In this document: positions 16,120-23,360 of the stretch, piece by piece | How the letters are laid out: each line of letters opens with the position of its first letter | Position numbering within the stretch: the first letter of the stretch is position 1 | Source: Pseudomonadota bacterium | GTDB lineage: Bacteria > Pseudomonadota > Gammaproteobacteria > Burkholderiales > Burkholderiaceae_F | Length of the DNA stretch: 46,814 nt | NCBI GenBank assembly: GCA_023443095.1 | Contig: JAEZVV010000073.1 | Location: 1-46,814 of the forward strand | Reading direction: 5' to 3' | Position numbers and translations under genes: made by a program | The notes under the pieces: generated by a model | What the model was told of the DNA's origin: nothing | Databases searched by the model: none | What the model saw: the letters and a program-made list of their open reading frames with translations, nothing else

Positions 16120-16884
16120 ATGCGACAGATGTTGAGCGCCGCCTGTGCGGCTCTGGTGATGATGGGCGCCGCAGCACCGGCGCAGGCGCTGTTTTCGGAC
16201 GACGAGGCGCGCAAGGCTATCCTTGAGCTGCGCACCAAGCAGGCCGAGGCCGAGAAGCGGGCGACCGAGCGCATGGCCGAGCTGACGGCGCGGCTCGAGT
16301 CCTCTCAGCGCGGCCAGCTCGAGCTGGTGAACCAGCTCGAGGCGCTGCGTGCCGACATCGCCCGCCTGCGCGGTCAGGTCGAGACCCTCACCAACGACCT
16401 CGCCACCCAGCAAAAGCGCAGCCGCGATCTCTATGGCGACGTCGACGCCCGCTTGCGCAAGTTCGAACCGCAGAGCGTGACCATCGACGGCCAGCCGGCC
16501 CAGGTCGACCGTGCCGAACAGGCGGCCTACGACGCCGCTCTCGAGCAGTTCCGAGCCGGCGAGTTCAAGGCCGCGATCGACGGCTTCCGCAGCCTGCTTT
16601 CGCGCTGGCCGGCCTCGGCCTACGCGCCGTCGGCGACCTACTGGCTGGGCAGCGCGTATTACGCCAATCGCGACTACAAGAGCGCAATCGCGACGCAGCA
16701 GCAGCTGGTCGAGAAGTTCCCGCAGTCGCCGCGAGTGCCCGAGGCGCTGCTGTCGATTGCGGCGAGCCAGATCGAAGGCAAGGACAAGAAAGGCGCGGCC
16801 GCCACGCTCAACCGCGTGATCAAGGACTATCCGAACACCGAGATGGCCAAGCTCGCCCGCGACCGTCTGAGCGCGACCAAATAA
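16120..16884 (+). CDS. cpoB: Cell division coordinator CpoB (YbgF)
   Basis: 254 aa. It is a periplasmic protein that links the Tol-Pal machine with PBP1B during septation. A signal peptide ends near A-Q-A-L (about residue 23). A coiled coil of about 70 residues (roughly 28-105, rich in E, K, R, L heptads) drives trimerisation in the E. coli protein. The C-terminal part (about 130-254) has three TPR units with the A-x-Y-W-L-G-x-A-Y-Y pattern and the ending P-N-T-E-M-A-K-L-A-R-x-R-L. GGAGAG precedes the ATG. It completes the tolB-pal-cpoB set. Confidence 0.95.
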   Translation: MRQMLSAACAALVMMGAAAPAQALFSDDEARKAILELRTKQAEAEKRATERMAELTARLESSQRGQLELVNQLEALRADIARLRGQVETLTNDLATQQKRSRDLYGDVDARLRKFEPQSVTIDGQPAQVDRAEQAAYDAALEQFRAGEFKAAIDGFRSLLSRWPASAYAPSATYWLGSAYYANRDYKSAIATQQQLVEKFPQSPRVPEALLSIAASQIEGKDKKGAAATLNRVIKDYPNTEMAKLARDRLSATK

Positions 16885-16904
16885 GACTTGTTGCCTCAGC
16901 GCTC

Positions 16905-18023
16905 TTGATCACCGAAGCCGAGTTCGAAACCCTGGTCCGCCTGGTGCTGGCGGGCGGCTTTGCCGCGGCCTTTGTTTTTGGCGCGATCATGCAGCGCACC
17001 GGCTTTTGCACCATGGGGGCCGTGGCCGACGTGGTGGCCTTCGGCGAATGGACCCGCATGCGGCAGTGGCTGCTGGCAATCGCAGTGGCGGTGCTGGCGA
17101 CCAACCTCGCGGCCGCGGCCGGCCTGATCGACCTCGGCCAGACCTTCTACACCGCGCCGCGGCTGGCGTGGCTGGCCATCGTTGTGGGCGGCCTGTGTTT
17201 CGGCTTCGGCATGGTGCTGGCCGGCGGCTGCGGCTCCAAGTCCCTGGTGCGGCTCGGCGGCGGCAGTCTCAAGGCCTTGGTGGTCGTGATCGTGCTCGGT
17301 CTGGTCGCCTACATGACGCTGCGCGGCTGGCTGGCCCTGGTGCGGGTCCACTGGATCGAGCCGGTGCAGCTGGTGCTGCCGGCGCGTCAGGACCTGCCCT
17401 CGCTGCTGGCCCATGCCAGCGGTCTGGCGCGGCCGAACCTGCAGTGGTCGGTGGCGGCTGCCATCGCTCTGGCGCTGGTCGTTTTCGTTTTTGCCGATCG
17501 GCGTTTTGCCACGTTCGACAATCTGCTCGCCGGCATCGGGACCGGGCTCGTGATCGCCGCCGTGTGGCTGGTGTCGGGTTATGTCGGTTATGTGGCCGAA
17601 CACCCGCAGACGCTCGAAGCCGCGTTTGCCGCGTCGCAGAGCGGGCGGATGGAGGGCTTGTCTTTCGGCGCTCCGATCGCGTGGTCGCTCGACTGGCTGA
17701 TGTTCACCTCCGATCGCTCCAAGGTGCTGACGCTGGGTGTGGTTTCGGTGCTCGGCGTGGTGGCCGGCTCGGCTGTGGTGGCCCTGGTCGGAGGGCGTTT
17801 CCGCTGGGAAGGTTTCGGTTCGACCGAAGACACGGCCAACCACTTGATGGGCGCGGCGCTGATGGGTTTCGGCAGCGTGACCGCGCTCGGCTGCAGCGTC
17901 GGCCAGGGCTTGTCCGGCGTCTCGACCCTGGCGCTGGGCTCGCTGCTGGCTTGGGTTGCCATCGTCGCCGGCGCGGTGTTGGGCGTGAAGTACCAGGTCT
18001 GGCGCATCGAACGCCTGGCCTGA
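16905..18023 (+). CDS. YeeE/YedE family thiosulfate/sulfur-compound transporter
   Basis: 372 aa with a TTG start; the ribosome binding site is weak. It is an integral membrane protein with about nine hydrophobic segments and duplicated halves. Each half has the signature cysteine region: A-G-G-C-G-S-K-S-L-V-R (C109) and A-L-G-C-S-V-G-Q-G (C330), with an extra G-F-C-T-M-G (C35). Family members (TsuA) take up thiosulfate through relayed S-H-S contacts at such cysteines. No TusA/YeeD sulfur carrier or rhodanese is adjacent, so the cargo is open: thiosulfate, or sulfur/selenium-linked compounds in other branches. It starts 20 nt after cpoB, but a functional link is not implied. Confidence 0.88.
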   Translation: MITEAEFETLVRLVLAGGFAAAFVFGAIMQRTGFCTMGAVADVVAFGEWTRMRQWLLAIAVAVLATNLAAAAGLIDLGQTFYTAPRLAWLAIVVGGLCFGFGMVLAGGCGSKSLVRLGGGSLKALVVVIVLGLVAYMTLRGWLALVRVHWIEPVQLVLPARQDLPSLLAHASGLARPNLQWSVAAAIALALVVFVFADRRFATFDNLLAGIGTGLVIAAVWLVSGYVGYVAEHPQTLEAAFAASQSGRMEGLSFGAPIAWSLDWLMFTSDRSKVLTLGVVSVLGVVAGSAVVALVGGRFRWEGFGSTEDTANHLMGAALMGFGSVTALGCSVGQGLSGVSTLALGSLLAWVAIVAGAVLGVKYQVWRIERLA

Positions 18024-18084
18024 CTCGGCGCGGGTGTTTTCCCGCGCGCCCCCCATCTGCCTCAAGCAGACCGATCGAGCCCGC

Positions 18085-18129
18085 TTAAGAAGCTTCGATG
18101 TTTGCCGAACGAACGGGAAATTTCCTGTT
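18085..18129 (+). promoter_or_regulatory. Possible sigma-28 promoter of chemoreceptor gene, with adjacent palindrome
   Basis: TTAA (18085-18088), 15 nt, then GCCGAACG (18104-18111) resembles the flagellar sigma factor site TAAA-N15-GCCGATAA. Directly after it is the near-palindrome AACGGGAAATTTCCTGTT (18112-18129). Position and gene type fit; the match is partial. Confidence 0.4.
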
Positions 18130-18178
18130 TCCGTGACTGCACGGAATCTGTTCGGCTGAGACTCTGGAGCTGCCTTTC

Positions 18179-19984
18179 ATGTTTCGATTCCAATCCCTGC
18201 GCGGCCTGCTGACCGCGCTGGCGCTGTTGCTGGTTGCCGTCGCGATGAGCGCCCAGTTCCTGGGTTCGGTGTGGTCGACCCGGGACACCCTCGGCACGGC
18301 CGTCGAGTCGAGCGTGGCCCAGGTAGCGAAAGTCGAAGCGATGGCGGTGAGCCAGTGGGCCCGCAACAAGGCCAGCGTGGTCAAGGGCATGGCGACTGCG
18401 CTCGATTCGGTCGATCCCGTGCCGGTGATCCGCGCCGCTCAAATCGGCGGCGAGTTCGACCTGGCCTATGTCGGTACGGTCGACAAACACATGTACGCGT
18501 ATCCGCCGACGAAATACGCGGCCGACTACGACCCCGTGACCCGTCCCTTCTTCAAGGCAGTGTTGAAGGCCAAGGGTCCGACCATGACCCAGCCCTCGAT
18601 CAGTGCGGGCAACGGTAAGGTCGTGGTGGCTTTTGTCGAGCCCATCCTGCGTGACGGCAACATCGTCGCCGCGGCGTCGGCCAACGTTGCTCTCGACAGC
18701 CTGAGCGCGCGCCTGGCGGCGATCAAGCCGATGGAGGGCAGCTACATCTTCCTGCTTGACGGCCAGGGTCGTTTCATCGCCCACCCCGACGCCAAACTCA
18801 CGCTCAAGCCGCTTGCCGAACTCGACGCCGGCCTCGATCTGGCGCGGGTCGAACAGACCAAGGCCGAGGGCCGCTCGGCCGTGGTGACAATCCGCGGGCA
18901 GGACATGCTGATGTCGGCGGAATCGGTGGCGGGTACCGACTGGACCCTGGTGGCGGTGGTCGACGAAGCGGTGGCGACCGGGGCGATGATTTCGCTGATG
19001 CGCTGGAACGCGGCGGTGGCGGCAGCGGTGCTGCTGTCGGCCTTCCTCATCATTCCCTTGGTGTTGGGCCGCGTCCTGGCGCGGCTGGAGCAGGTGCGCG
19101 ACGGTCTGGCCGACGTGGCGTCGGGCGATGGCGACCTGTCACGCCGGATCGACGCCAGCGGCAACGACGAACTGGCGCAGATTGCGGCGGCATTCAACCG
19201 CTTTGCCGACAAGATGAGCAGCACGATCCGCGGCATCCGCGATTCGAGCGAGGCGGTCACCCATGCGGCCGACGAAATCGCCGCCGGCAGCCGCGACCTG
19301 TCCTCGCGCAGCGAACGCACCGCAGCCAACCTCGAGCAGACCGCGGCAGCGATGGAGCAGCTGGCCACCACGGTGCAGAACAACACCAGCGCGGCGCGTT
19401 CGGCGCGAGACCTGACGAGCGCCGCGGCCGAATCGGCGCAACAGGGCAATGCCGTGGTGCGGGAAGCGGTCGGCACGATGGACGAAATCACGGCGGCCAG
19501 CCGGCGCATCGGCGACATCACCACCGTGATCGACGGCATCGCGTTCCAGACCAACATCCTGGCGCTCAACGCGGCGGTCGAGGCCGCCCGCGCGGGCGAG
19601 CAGGGGCGCGGTTTTGCCGTGGTCGCGGCCGAAGTCCGGACCCTGGCCCAGCGCAGCGCGGCGGCGGCCAAGGAGATCAACGAACTGATCGACGCGACGG
19701 TGGCCAAGATCGACACCGGTGCCGGCCATGTCCGCCAGGCCGGTGCGGTGATGCAAGAGATAGACGGCGCAGTGGCGCGGGTGGCAACGGTGGTGGGCGA
19801 GATCGCCAACGCCTCCCAAGAGCAGAACGCCGGCATCGACGAGGTGGCCAAGGCCGTCGGCGACCTCGACCGCATGACCCAGGAGAACGCCGCCCTGGTC
19901 GAGGAATCGACCGCTGCGGCCGAAACCCTGAAGTCCAACGCGGCGGGGCTGCACGCGGCAGTCGGCCAGTTCCGCCTCGACTGA
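18179..19984 (+). CDS. Methyl-accepting chemotaxis protein with periplasmic Cache-type sensor
   Basis: 601 aa transmembrane chemoreceptor. TM1 is at about residues 8-29. A ~240-residue periplasmic region carries Cache features: a Y-x-Y-P-P turn, D-P-x-x-R-P-F-F-K, and a second half with Y-I-F-L-L-D-G-Q-G-R-F-I-A-H-P. TM2 lies at about 272-297, followed by a HAMP segment and a long helical signalling domain. The highly conserved tip is I-D-G-I-A-F-Q-T-N-I-L-A-L-N-A-A-V-E-A-A-R-A-G-E. It ends in Q-F-R-L-D with no CheR-binding pentapeptide. The dCache pocket usually binds amino acids or carboxylates; the ligand here is unknown. GGAG lies upstream of the ATG. No other chemotaxis gene is nearby. 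Confidence 0.93.
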   Translation: MFRFQSLRGLLTALALLLVAVAMSAQFLGSVWSTRDTLGTAVESSVAQVAKVEAMAVSQWARNKASVVKGMATALDSVDPVPVIRAAQIGGEFDLAYVGTVDKHMYAYPPTKYAADYDPVTRPFFKAVLKAKGPTMTQPSISAGNGKVVVAFVEPILRDGNIVAAASANVALDSLSARLAAIKPMEGSYIFLLDGQGRFIAHPDAKLTLKPLAELDAGLDLARVEQTKAEGRSAVVTIRGQDMLMSAESVAGTDWTLVAVVDEAVATGAMISLMRWNAAVAAAVLLSAFLIIPLVLGRVLARLEQVRDGLADVASGDGDLSRRIDASGNDELAQIAAAFNRFADKMSSTIRGIRDSSEAVTHAADEIAAGSRDLSSRSERTAANLEQTAAAMEQLATTVQNNTSAARSARDLTSAAAESAQQGNAVVREAVGTMDEITAASRRIGDITTVIDGIAFQTNILALNAAVEAARAGEQGRGFAVVAAEVRTLAQRSAAAAKEINELIDATVAKIDTGAGHVRQAGAVMQEIDGAVARVATVVGEIANASQEQNAGIDEVAKAVGDLDRMTQENAALVEESTAAAETLKSNAAGLHAAVGQFRLD

Positions 19985-20080
19985 GGGCCTGCCTAATCCG
20001 GGATCCTGGTGCCGGGAGCGGCGCGCGAGACGCGCCGCGCTCCATCGACAATGCGGCTTCTCAAACGCGAGGACGCCGCC

Positions 20081-20371
20081 ATGTTGATGAGCCGAGTGCT
20101 GATTGCCGCCTGCCTGACCGCCGCAGCCGCTCCCGTGTTGGCCGAGGCCGACTGGTACGGCCTGGTCGAGAAACGTCCCGAACAGAAGGTCGGCACCTGG
20201 GTGATAGGCGGCAAGGAAGTGGTCGTCACCGAGGCCGTTCGGCTCGATGAAAAAGAGGGCCCGGCCACGGTCGGCGCCTGCGTCAAGCTCGATTACGAAA
20301 CCCGCAACGGGGTCCGCTACCTGGACGAGATCGAGACCGAAAAAGACGCCAGCAAATGCGCCCGGAAATAG
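20081..20371 (+). CDS. Small exported protein of unknown function, DUF5666/OB-fold-like
   Basis: 96 aa. GAGGA seven bases before the ATG at 20081 decides the start; an in-frame ATG at 20051 lacks one and would spoil the signal peptide. A Sec signal (about residues 1-19, ending V-L-A) precedes a ~75-residue beta-rich mature domain: W-Y-G-x-V-E-x-R-P, G-x-W-x-I-G-G-K, G-A-C-V-K-L-x-Y and D-E-I-E. This order of strands resembles the small periplasmic beta-barrel domains annotated DUF5666. Two cysteines (in G-A-C-V and near the C-terminus) could form a disulfide. It converges tail to tail with the MaoC gene, with six bases between stops. Confidence 0.65.
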   Translation: MLMSRVLIAACLTAAAAPVLAEADWYGLVEKRPEQKVGTWVIGGKEVVVTEAVRLDEKEGPATVGACVKLDYETRNGVRYLDEIETEKDASKCARK

Positions 20372-20377
20372 GCCGGA

Positions 20378-21226
20378 TCAGAAGCGGGCGCTGACGATCT
20401 GGGCGCAGCGGCCGTCGACCTCGACCTGGGCGCGGGCCTCGTCCGGTCCCGTCGGCTCGATGGCAAAACAGCCGGCGCGGGTGCTCAGGGGCAGCGGTCG
20501 CAGGAACTGGGCGTCGAACCGGCTTGCAGAGCGGCCGGCCTGCTTCTCTAGGGACGCCAGCGCCAGCGCCGCCACACACATGCCATGGGCAATCGGCTGA
20601 CGCAGGCCCAAGGGGCGGGCCAGCCAGCGATGCAGGTGGATGGGATTCCAGTCGCCCGACAGGCGTGCGTAGCGCCAGGCCATGGCGGCCGGCACCTCGA
20701 TCGCGGTTCGTGCCTCGCACGAGCGAGGGGGCGAAGCCGCGCCGCTGGCCTCCGGCGTTCTGCCGGCCGACGCCGTGCGTGCCAGGTAGGTGCTGGCAAT
20801 CTCGGCCTTGAGGCGGCCGCCTTGTTCGAGCTCGGCGACGAGTTCGAACTGGCGACCGTGGCGACGGATCTTCTGTTGACCGACCTGCACCGTGACGCTC
20901 AGTCCGGCCGCCGGGTCGAGCGGCTCGATTAACGAGATCGAGTTGGCCACATGGATCAGACCCAGGGCCCGCAGAGGAAAGTCGCTCCGGTTGATCAAGG
21001 CGAGCTGGGCGCGCTGCACTGGCAGGTAGAGCCAGGCGATCGGCAGCGGCGCGGCAAAGCCGAAGAAGGCACGGTAGCGCTCGACGCTGCGGCGCTCGAT
21101 CGGCACGGTCCGGACCTGCAGCGACAGGGCCGGCAGGGGCTGGCCGGCGGCGAGGCCGGCCTTGTTGGCCAGCAGGGCGGTGGCCAGACTGGTGGCCAGG
21201 GCGGGCAGCGTCTCTAAGGTCAACAT
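20378..21226 (-). CDS. MaoC-family (double hot-dog) acyl dehydratase
   Basis: 282 aa. The length and internal layout fit a two-hot-dog-repeat protein. The C-terminal repeat carries the hydratase-2 motif Y-A-R-L-S-G-D-W-N-P-I-H with catalytic D192 and H197, followed by P-I-A-H-G-M. Such enzymes add water to trans-2-enoyl-CoA to give (R)-3-hydroxyacyl-CoA, feeding polyhydroxyalkanoate or fatty-acid pathways, but substrates vary. A ~20-residue Ala/Ser/Pro insertion (about 152-172) separates the repeats. It is transcribed alone, divergent from the TPP-riboswitch/thiC unit. The start ATG at 21224-21226 lies ~70 nt from the thiC promoter region. Confidence 0.85.
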   Translation of the reverse strand: MLTLETLPALATSLATALLANKAGLAAGQPLPALSLQVRTVPIERRSVERYRAFFGFAAPLPIAWLYLPVQRAQLALINRSDFPLRALGLIHVANSISLIEPLDPAAGLSVTVQVGQQKIRRHGRQFELVAELEQGGRLKAEIASTYLARTASAGRTPEASGAASPPRSCEARTAIEVPAAMAWRYARLSGDWNPIHLHRWLARPLGLRQPIAHGMCVAALALASLEKQAGRSASRFDAQFLRPLPLSTRAGCFAIEPTGPDEARAQVEVDGRCAQIVSARF

Positions 21227-21271
21227 CCGCAGAGCTCAAGGAGCAGGGCGGCCCAAGTTAACACGCCCGCC

Positions 21272-21300
21272 TTGCGGCAGACCGGTCGCGCGGCTGTTAT
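21272..21300 (+). promoter_or_regulatory. Candidate promoter of the thiC operon
   Basis: TTGCGG (21272-21277), a 17-nt spacer, and TGTTAT (21295-21300) would start transcription near 21307, a few bases before the TPP aptamer. Both hexamers are partial matches but spacing and position are ideal. Confidence 0.5.
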
Positions 21301-21313
21301 CGTTGGCATCTGA

Positions 21314-21397
21314 ACGCGTTGGGGGTACCGCCGGTGTCGGCGGTTGAGAGAGTCCCCTCGAACCTGATCCAGTTGACACTGGCGGAGGGAAACGCAA
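21314..21397 (+). promoter_or_regulatory. TPP riboswitch (thi-box)
   Basis: Closing stem GCGTT (21316-21320) with AACGC (21391-21395) encloses GGGGGT, the conserved C-T-G-A-G-A-like TTGAGAGAGT block with CCCC, then G-A-A-C-C-T-G-A-T-C-C-A-G-T-T, ACACTGGCGGAGGGAA. These are the hallmark segments of the TPP aptamer. It precedes thiC by about 50 nt and should lower expression when thiamine pyrophosphate is plentiful. Confidence 0.96.
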
Positions 21398-21399
21398 AG

Positions 21400-21441
21400 G
21401 GAGGCGTACGTCCTTCCGCTGCGGGCTCCGCCTCGAAGGAG
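21400..21441 (+). promoter_or_regulatory. Two mutually exclusive stems before thiC (expression platform)
   Basis: GAGGCG (21401-21406) can pair with CGCCTC (21429-21434), and TCCTTC (21411-21416) can pair with GAAGGA (21435-21440), which is the thiC ribosome binding site. The two pairings cross, so as simple hairpins only one can form at a time, as expected for translational control. The pairings are seen; which one TPP favours is inferred. Confidence 0.5.
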
Positions 21442-21446
21442 ACACC

Positions 21447-23360
21447 ATGAACGCCCGCACCGAATTCAAGGCCGAGACCGCGCAGGTCGACCAGGCCGCC
21501 ATCGCCCCCCTGCCCAACTCCCGCAAGATCTACGTCGAAGGCTCGCGCCCCGACATCCGCGTGCCGATGCGAGAAGTCGCCCAGGCCGACACGCCGACGT
21601 CTTTCGGTGGCGAAACCAACCCGCCGATCTTCGTCTATGACACCGCGGGTGCATATAGCGATCCGGCGGCCCAAATCGACATCCGCTCGGGACTGGCGCC
21701 CCTGCGCGCCGGCTGGATCGCCGAGCGGGGCGACACCGAGCAGCTCGCGGGTCCCAGTTCGGCCTACGGGCGGGAGCGCCTTGCCAACGCCGAGCTCGCG
21801 CAGATGCGCTTCAACCTCAAGCGTCAGCCGCGCCGCGCCAAGCCCGGCGCCAACGTGAGCCAGATGCATTACGCGCGCCGCGGCATCGTCACTCCCGAGA
21901 TGGAGTTCGTCGCGATCCGCGAGAACCTCAACCGCGCCCGTTACGTCGAGCTCCTGCGCGCCCAGGGCGCGAAGGGCGAACGCATGGCGCAGATGCTGCT
22001 GCGTCAGCACCCCGGCCAGGCCTTTGGCGCGAGCATCCCGGCCGAGATCACGCCCGAGTTCGTGCGTGACGAGATCGCTCGCGGCCGCGCCATCATCCCC
22101 GCCAACATCAACCACCCGGAAAGCGAGCCCATGGTCATCGGCCGCAACTTCCTGGTCAAAATCAACGCCAACATCGGCAATTCGGCGCTGAGTTCGAACA
22201 TAGCCGACGAGGTCGAAAAAATGACCTGGGCGATCCGCTGGGGCGGCGACACGGTGATGGACCTCTCCACCGGCAAACACATCCACGAGACGCGCGAGTG
22301 GATTATTCGCAACTCGCCAGTGCCGATCGGCACGGTGCCGATCTACCAGGCGCTCGAGAAGGTCGACGGCCGCGCCGAAGAGCTGACCTGGGAGATCTTC
22401 CGCGACACCTTGATCGAGCAGGCCGAGCAGGGCGTGGACTATTTCACCATCCACGCCGGGGTGCGCCTGCCTTTCATTCCCATGACCGCCGACCGCATGA
22501 CCGGCATCGTCAGCCGCGGCGGATCCATCCTCGCCAAGTGGTGCCTGGCGCACCACCGCGAGAGCTTCGTCTACGAGCGCTTCGAGGAGATCTGCGACAT
22601 CATGAAGGCTTACGACGTCGCTTTCAGTTTGGGCGACGGGCTGCGCCCGGGCAGCATCTACGACGCCAACGACGCGGCGCAGTTGGCCGAGCTGAAGACC
22701 CTGGGCGAGCTCACCCAGGTGGCGTGGAAACACGATGTGCAGGTGATGATCGAAGGCCCTGGCCACGTGCCGATGCAGCTGATCAAGGAGAACATGGAGC
22801 TCGAGCTCGCCGACTGCTCCGAAGCGCCTTTCTACACCCTGGGGCCGCTGACCACCGACATCGCGCCGGGTTACGACCACATCACCAGCGCGATCGGCGC
22901 GGCGCAGATCGGCTGGTACGGCACGGCCATGCTCTGTTACGTCACGCCCAAGGAACACCTGGGCCTACCCAACAAGAAGGACGTCAAGGACGGCATCATC
23001 ACTTACAAGATCGCCGCCCACGCTGCCGACCTCGCCAAGGGCCACCCCGGCGCGCAGATCCGCGACAACGCCTTGTCCAAGGCGCGCTTCGAGTTCCGCT
23101 GGGCCGACCAGTTCAACCTCGGCCTCGACCCCGACACCGCCAAGGACTTCCACGACGAGACCCTGCCCAAGGAGAGCATGAAACACGCCCATTTCTGCTC
23201 GATGTGCGGGCCGCATTTCTGTTCGATGAAAATCACGCAGGACGTGCGCGACTACGCCGCCACGCAGGGTGTGAGCGAAACCGAGGCGATCGCCCGCGGC
23301 ATGCAGGAAAAGGCGATCGAGTTCGTCAAGCAGGGAGCCGAGGTCTATCGACGCGCATGA
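21447..23360 (+). CDS. thiC: Phosphomethylpyrimidine synthase ThiC
   Basis: 637 aa. It is a radical-SAM enzyme that rearranges aminoimidazole ribotide into hydroxymethylpyrimidine phosphate for thiamine. The C-terminal cluster motif C584-x2-C587-x4-C592 is intact. Upstream conserved blocks include M-x-Y-A-R-R-G-I-V-T-P-E-M, G-x-N-F-L-V-K-I-N-A-N-I-G-N-S, D-L-S-T-G-K-x-I-H, R-N-S-P-V-P-I-G-T-V-P-I-Y-Q-A and E-G-P-G-H-V-P-M. The length is typical of proteobacterial ThiC. Expression is set by the TPP riboswitch; AAGGAG lies 6 nt before the ATG. The stop overlaps the next gene's start (ATGA). Confidence 0.98.
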   Translation: MNARTEFKAETAQVDQAAIAPLPNSRKIYVEGSRPDIRVPMREVAQADTPTSFGGETNPPIFVYDTAGAYSDPAAQIDIRSGLAPLRAGWIAERGDTEQLAGPSSAYGRERLANAELAQMRFNLKRQPRRAKPGANVSQMHYARRGIVTPEMEFVAIRENLNRARYVELLRAQGAKGERMAQMLLRQHPGQAFGASIPAEITPEFVRDEIARGRAIIPANINHPESEPMVIGRNFLVKINANIGNSALSSNIADEVEKMTWAIRWGGDTVMDLSTGKHIHETREWIIRNSPVPIGTVPIYQALEKVDGRAEELTWEIFRDTLIEQAEQGVDYFTIHAGVRLPFIPMTADRMTGIVSRGGSILAKWCLAHHRESFVYERFEEICDIMKAYDVAFSLGDGLRPGSIYDANDAAQLAELKTLGELTQVAWKHDVQVMIEGPGHVPMQLIKENMELELADCSEAPFYTLGPLTTDIAPGYDHITSAIGAAQIGWYGTAMLCYVTPKEHLGLPNKKDVKDGIITYKIAAHAADLAKGHPGAQIRDNALSKARFEFRWADQFNLGLDPDTAKDFHDETLPKESMKHAHFCSMCGPHFCSMKITQDVRDYAATQGVSETEAIARGMQEKAIEFVKQGAEVYRRA

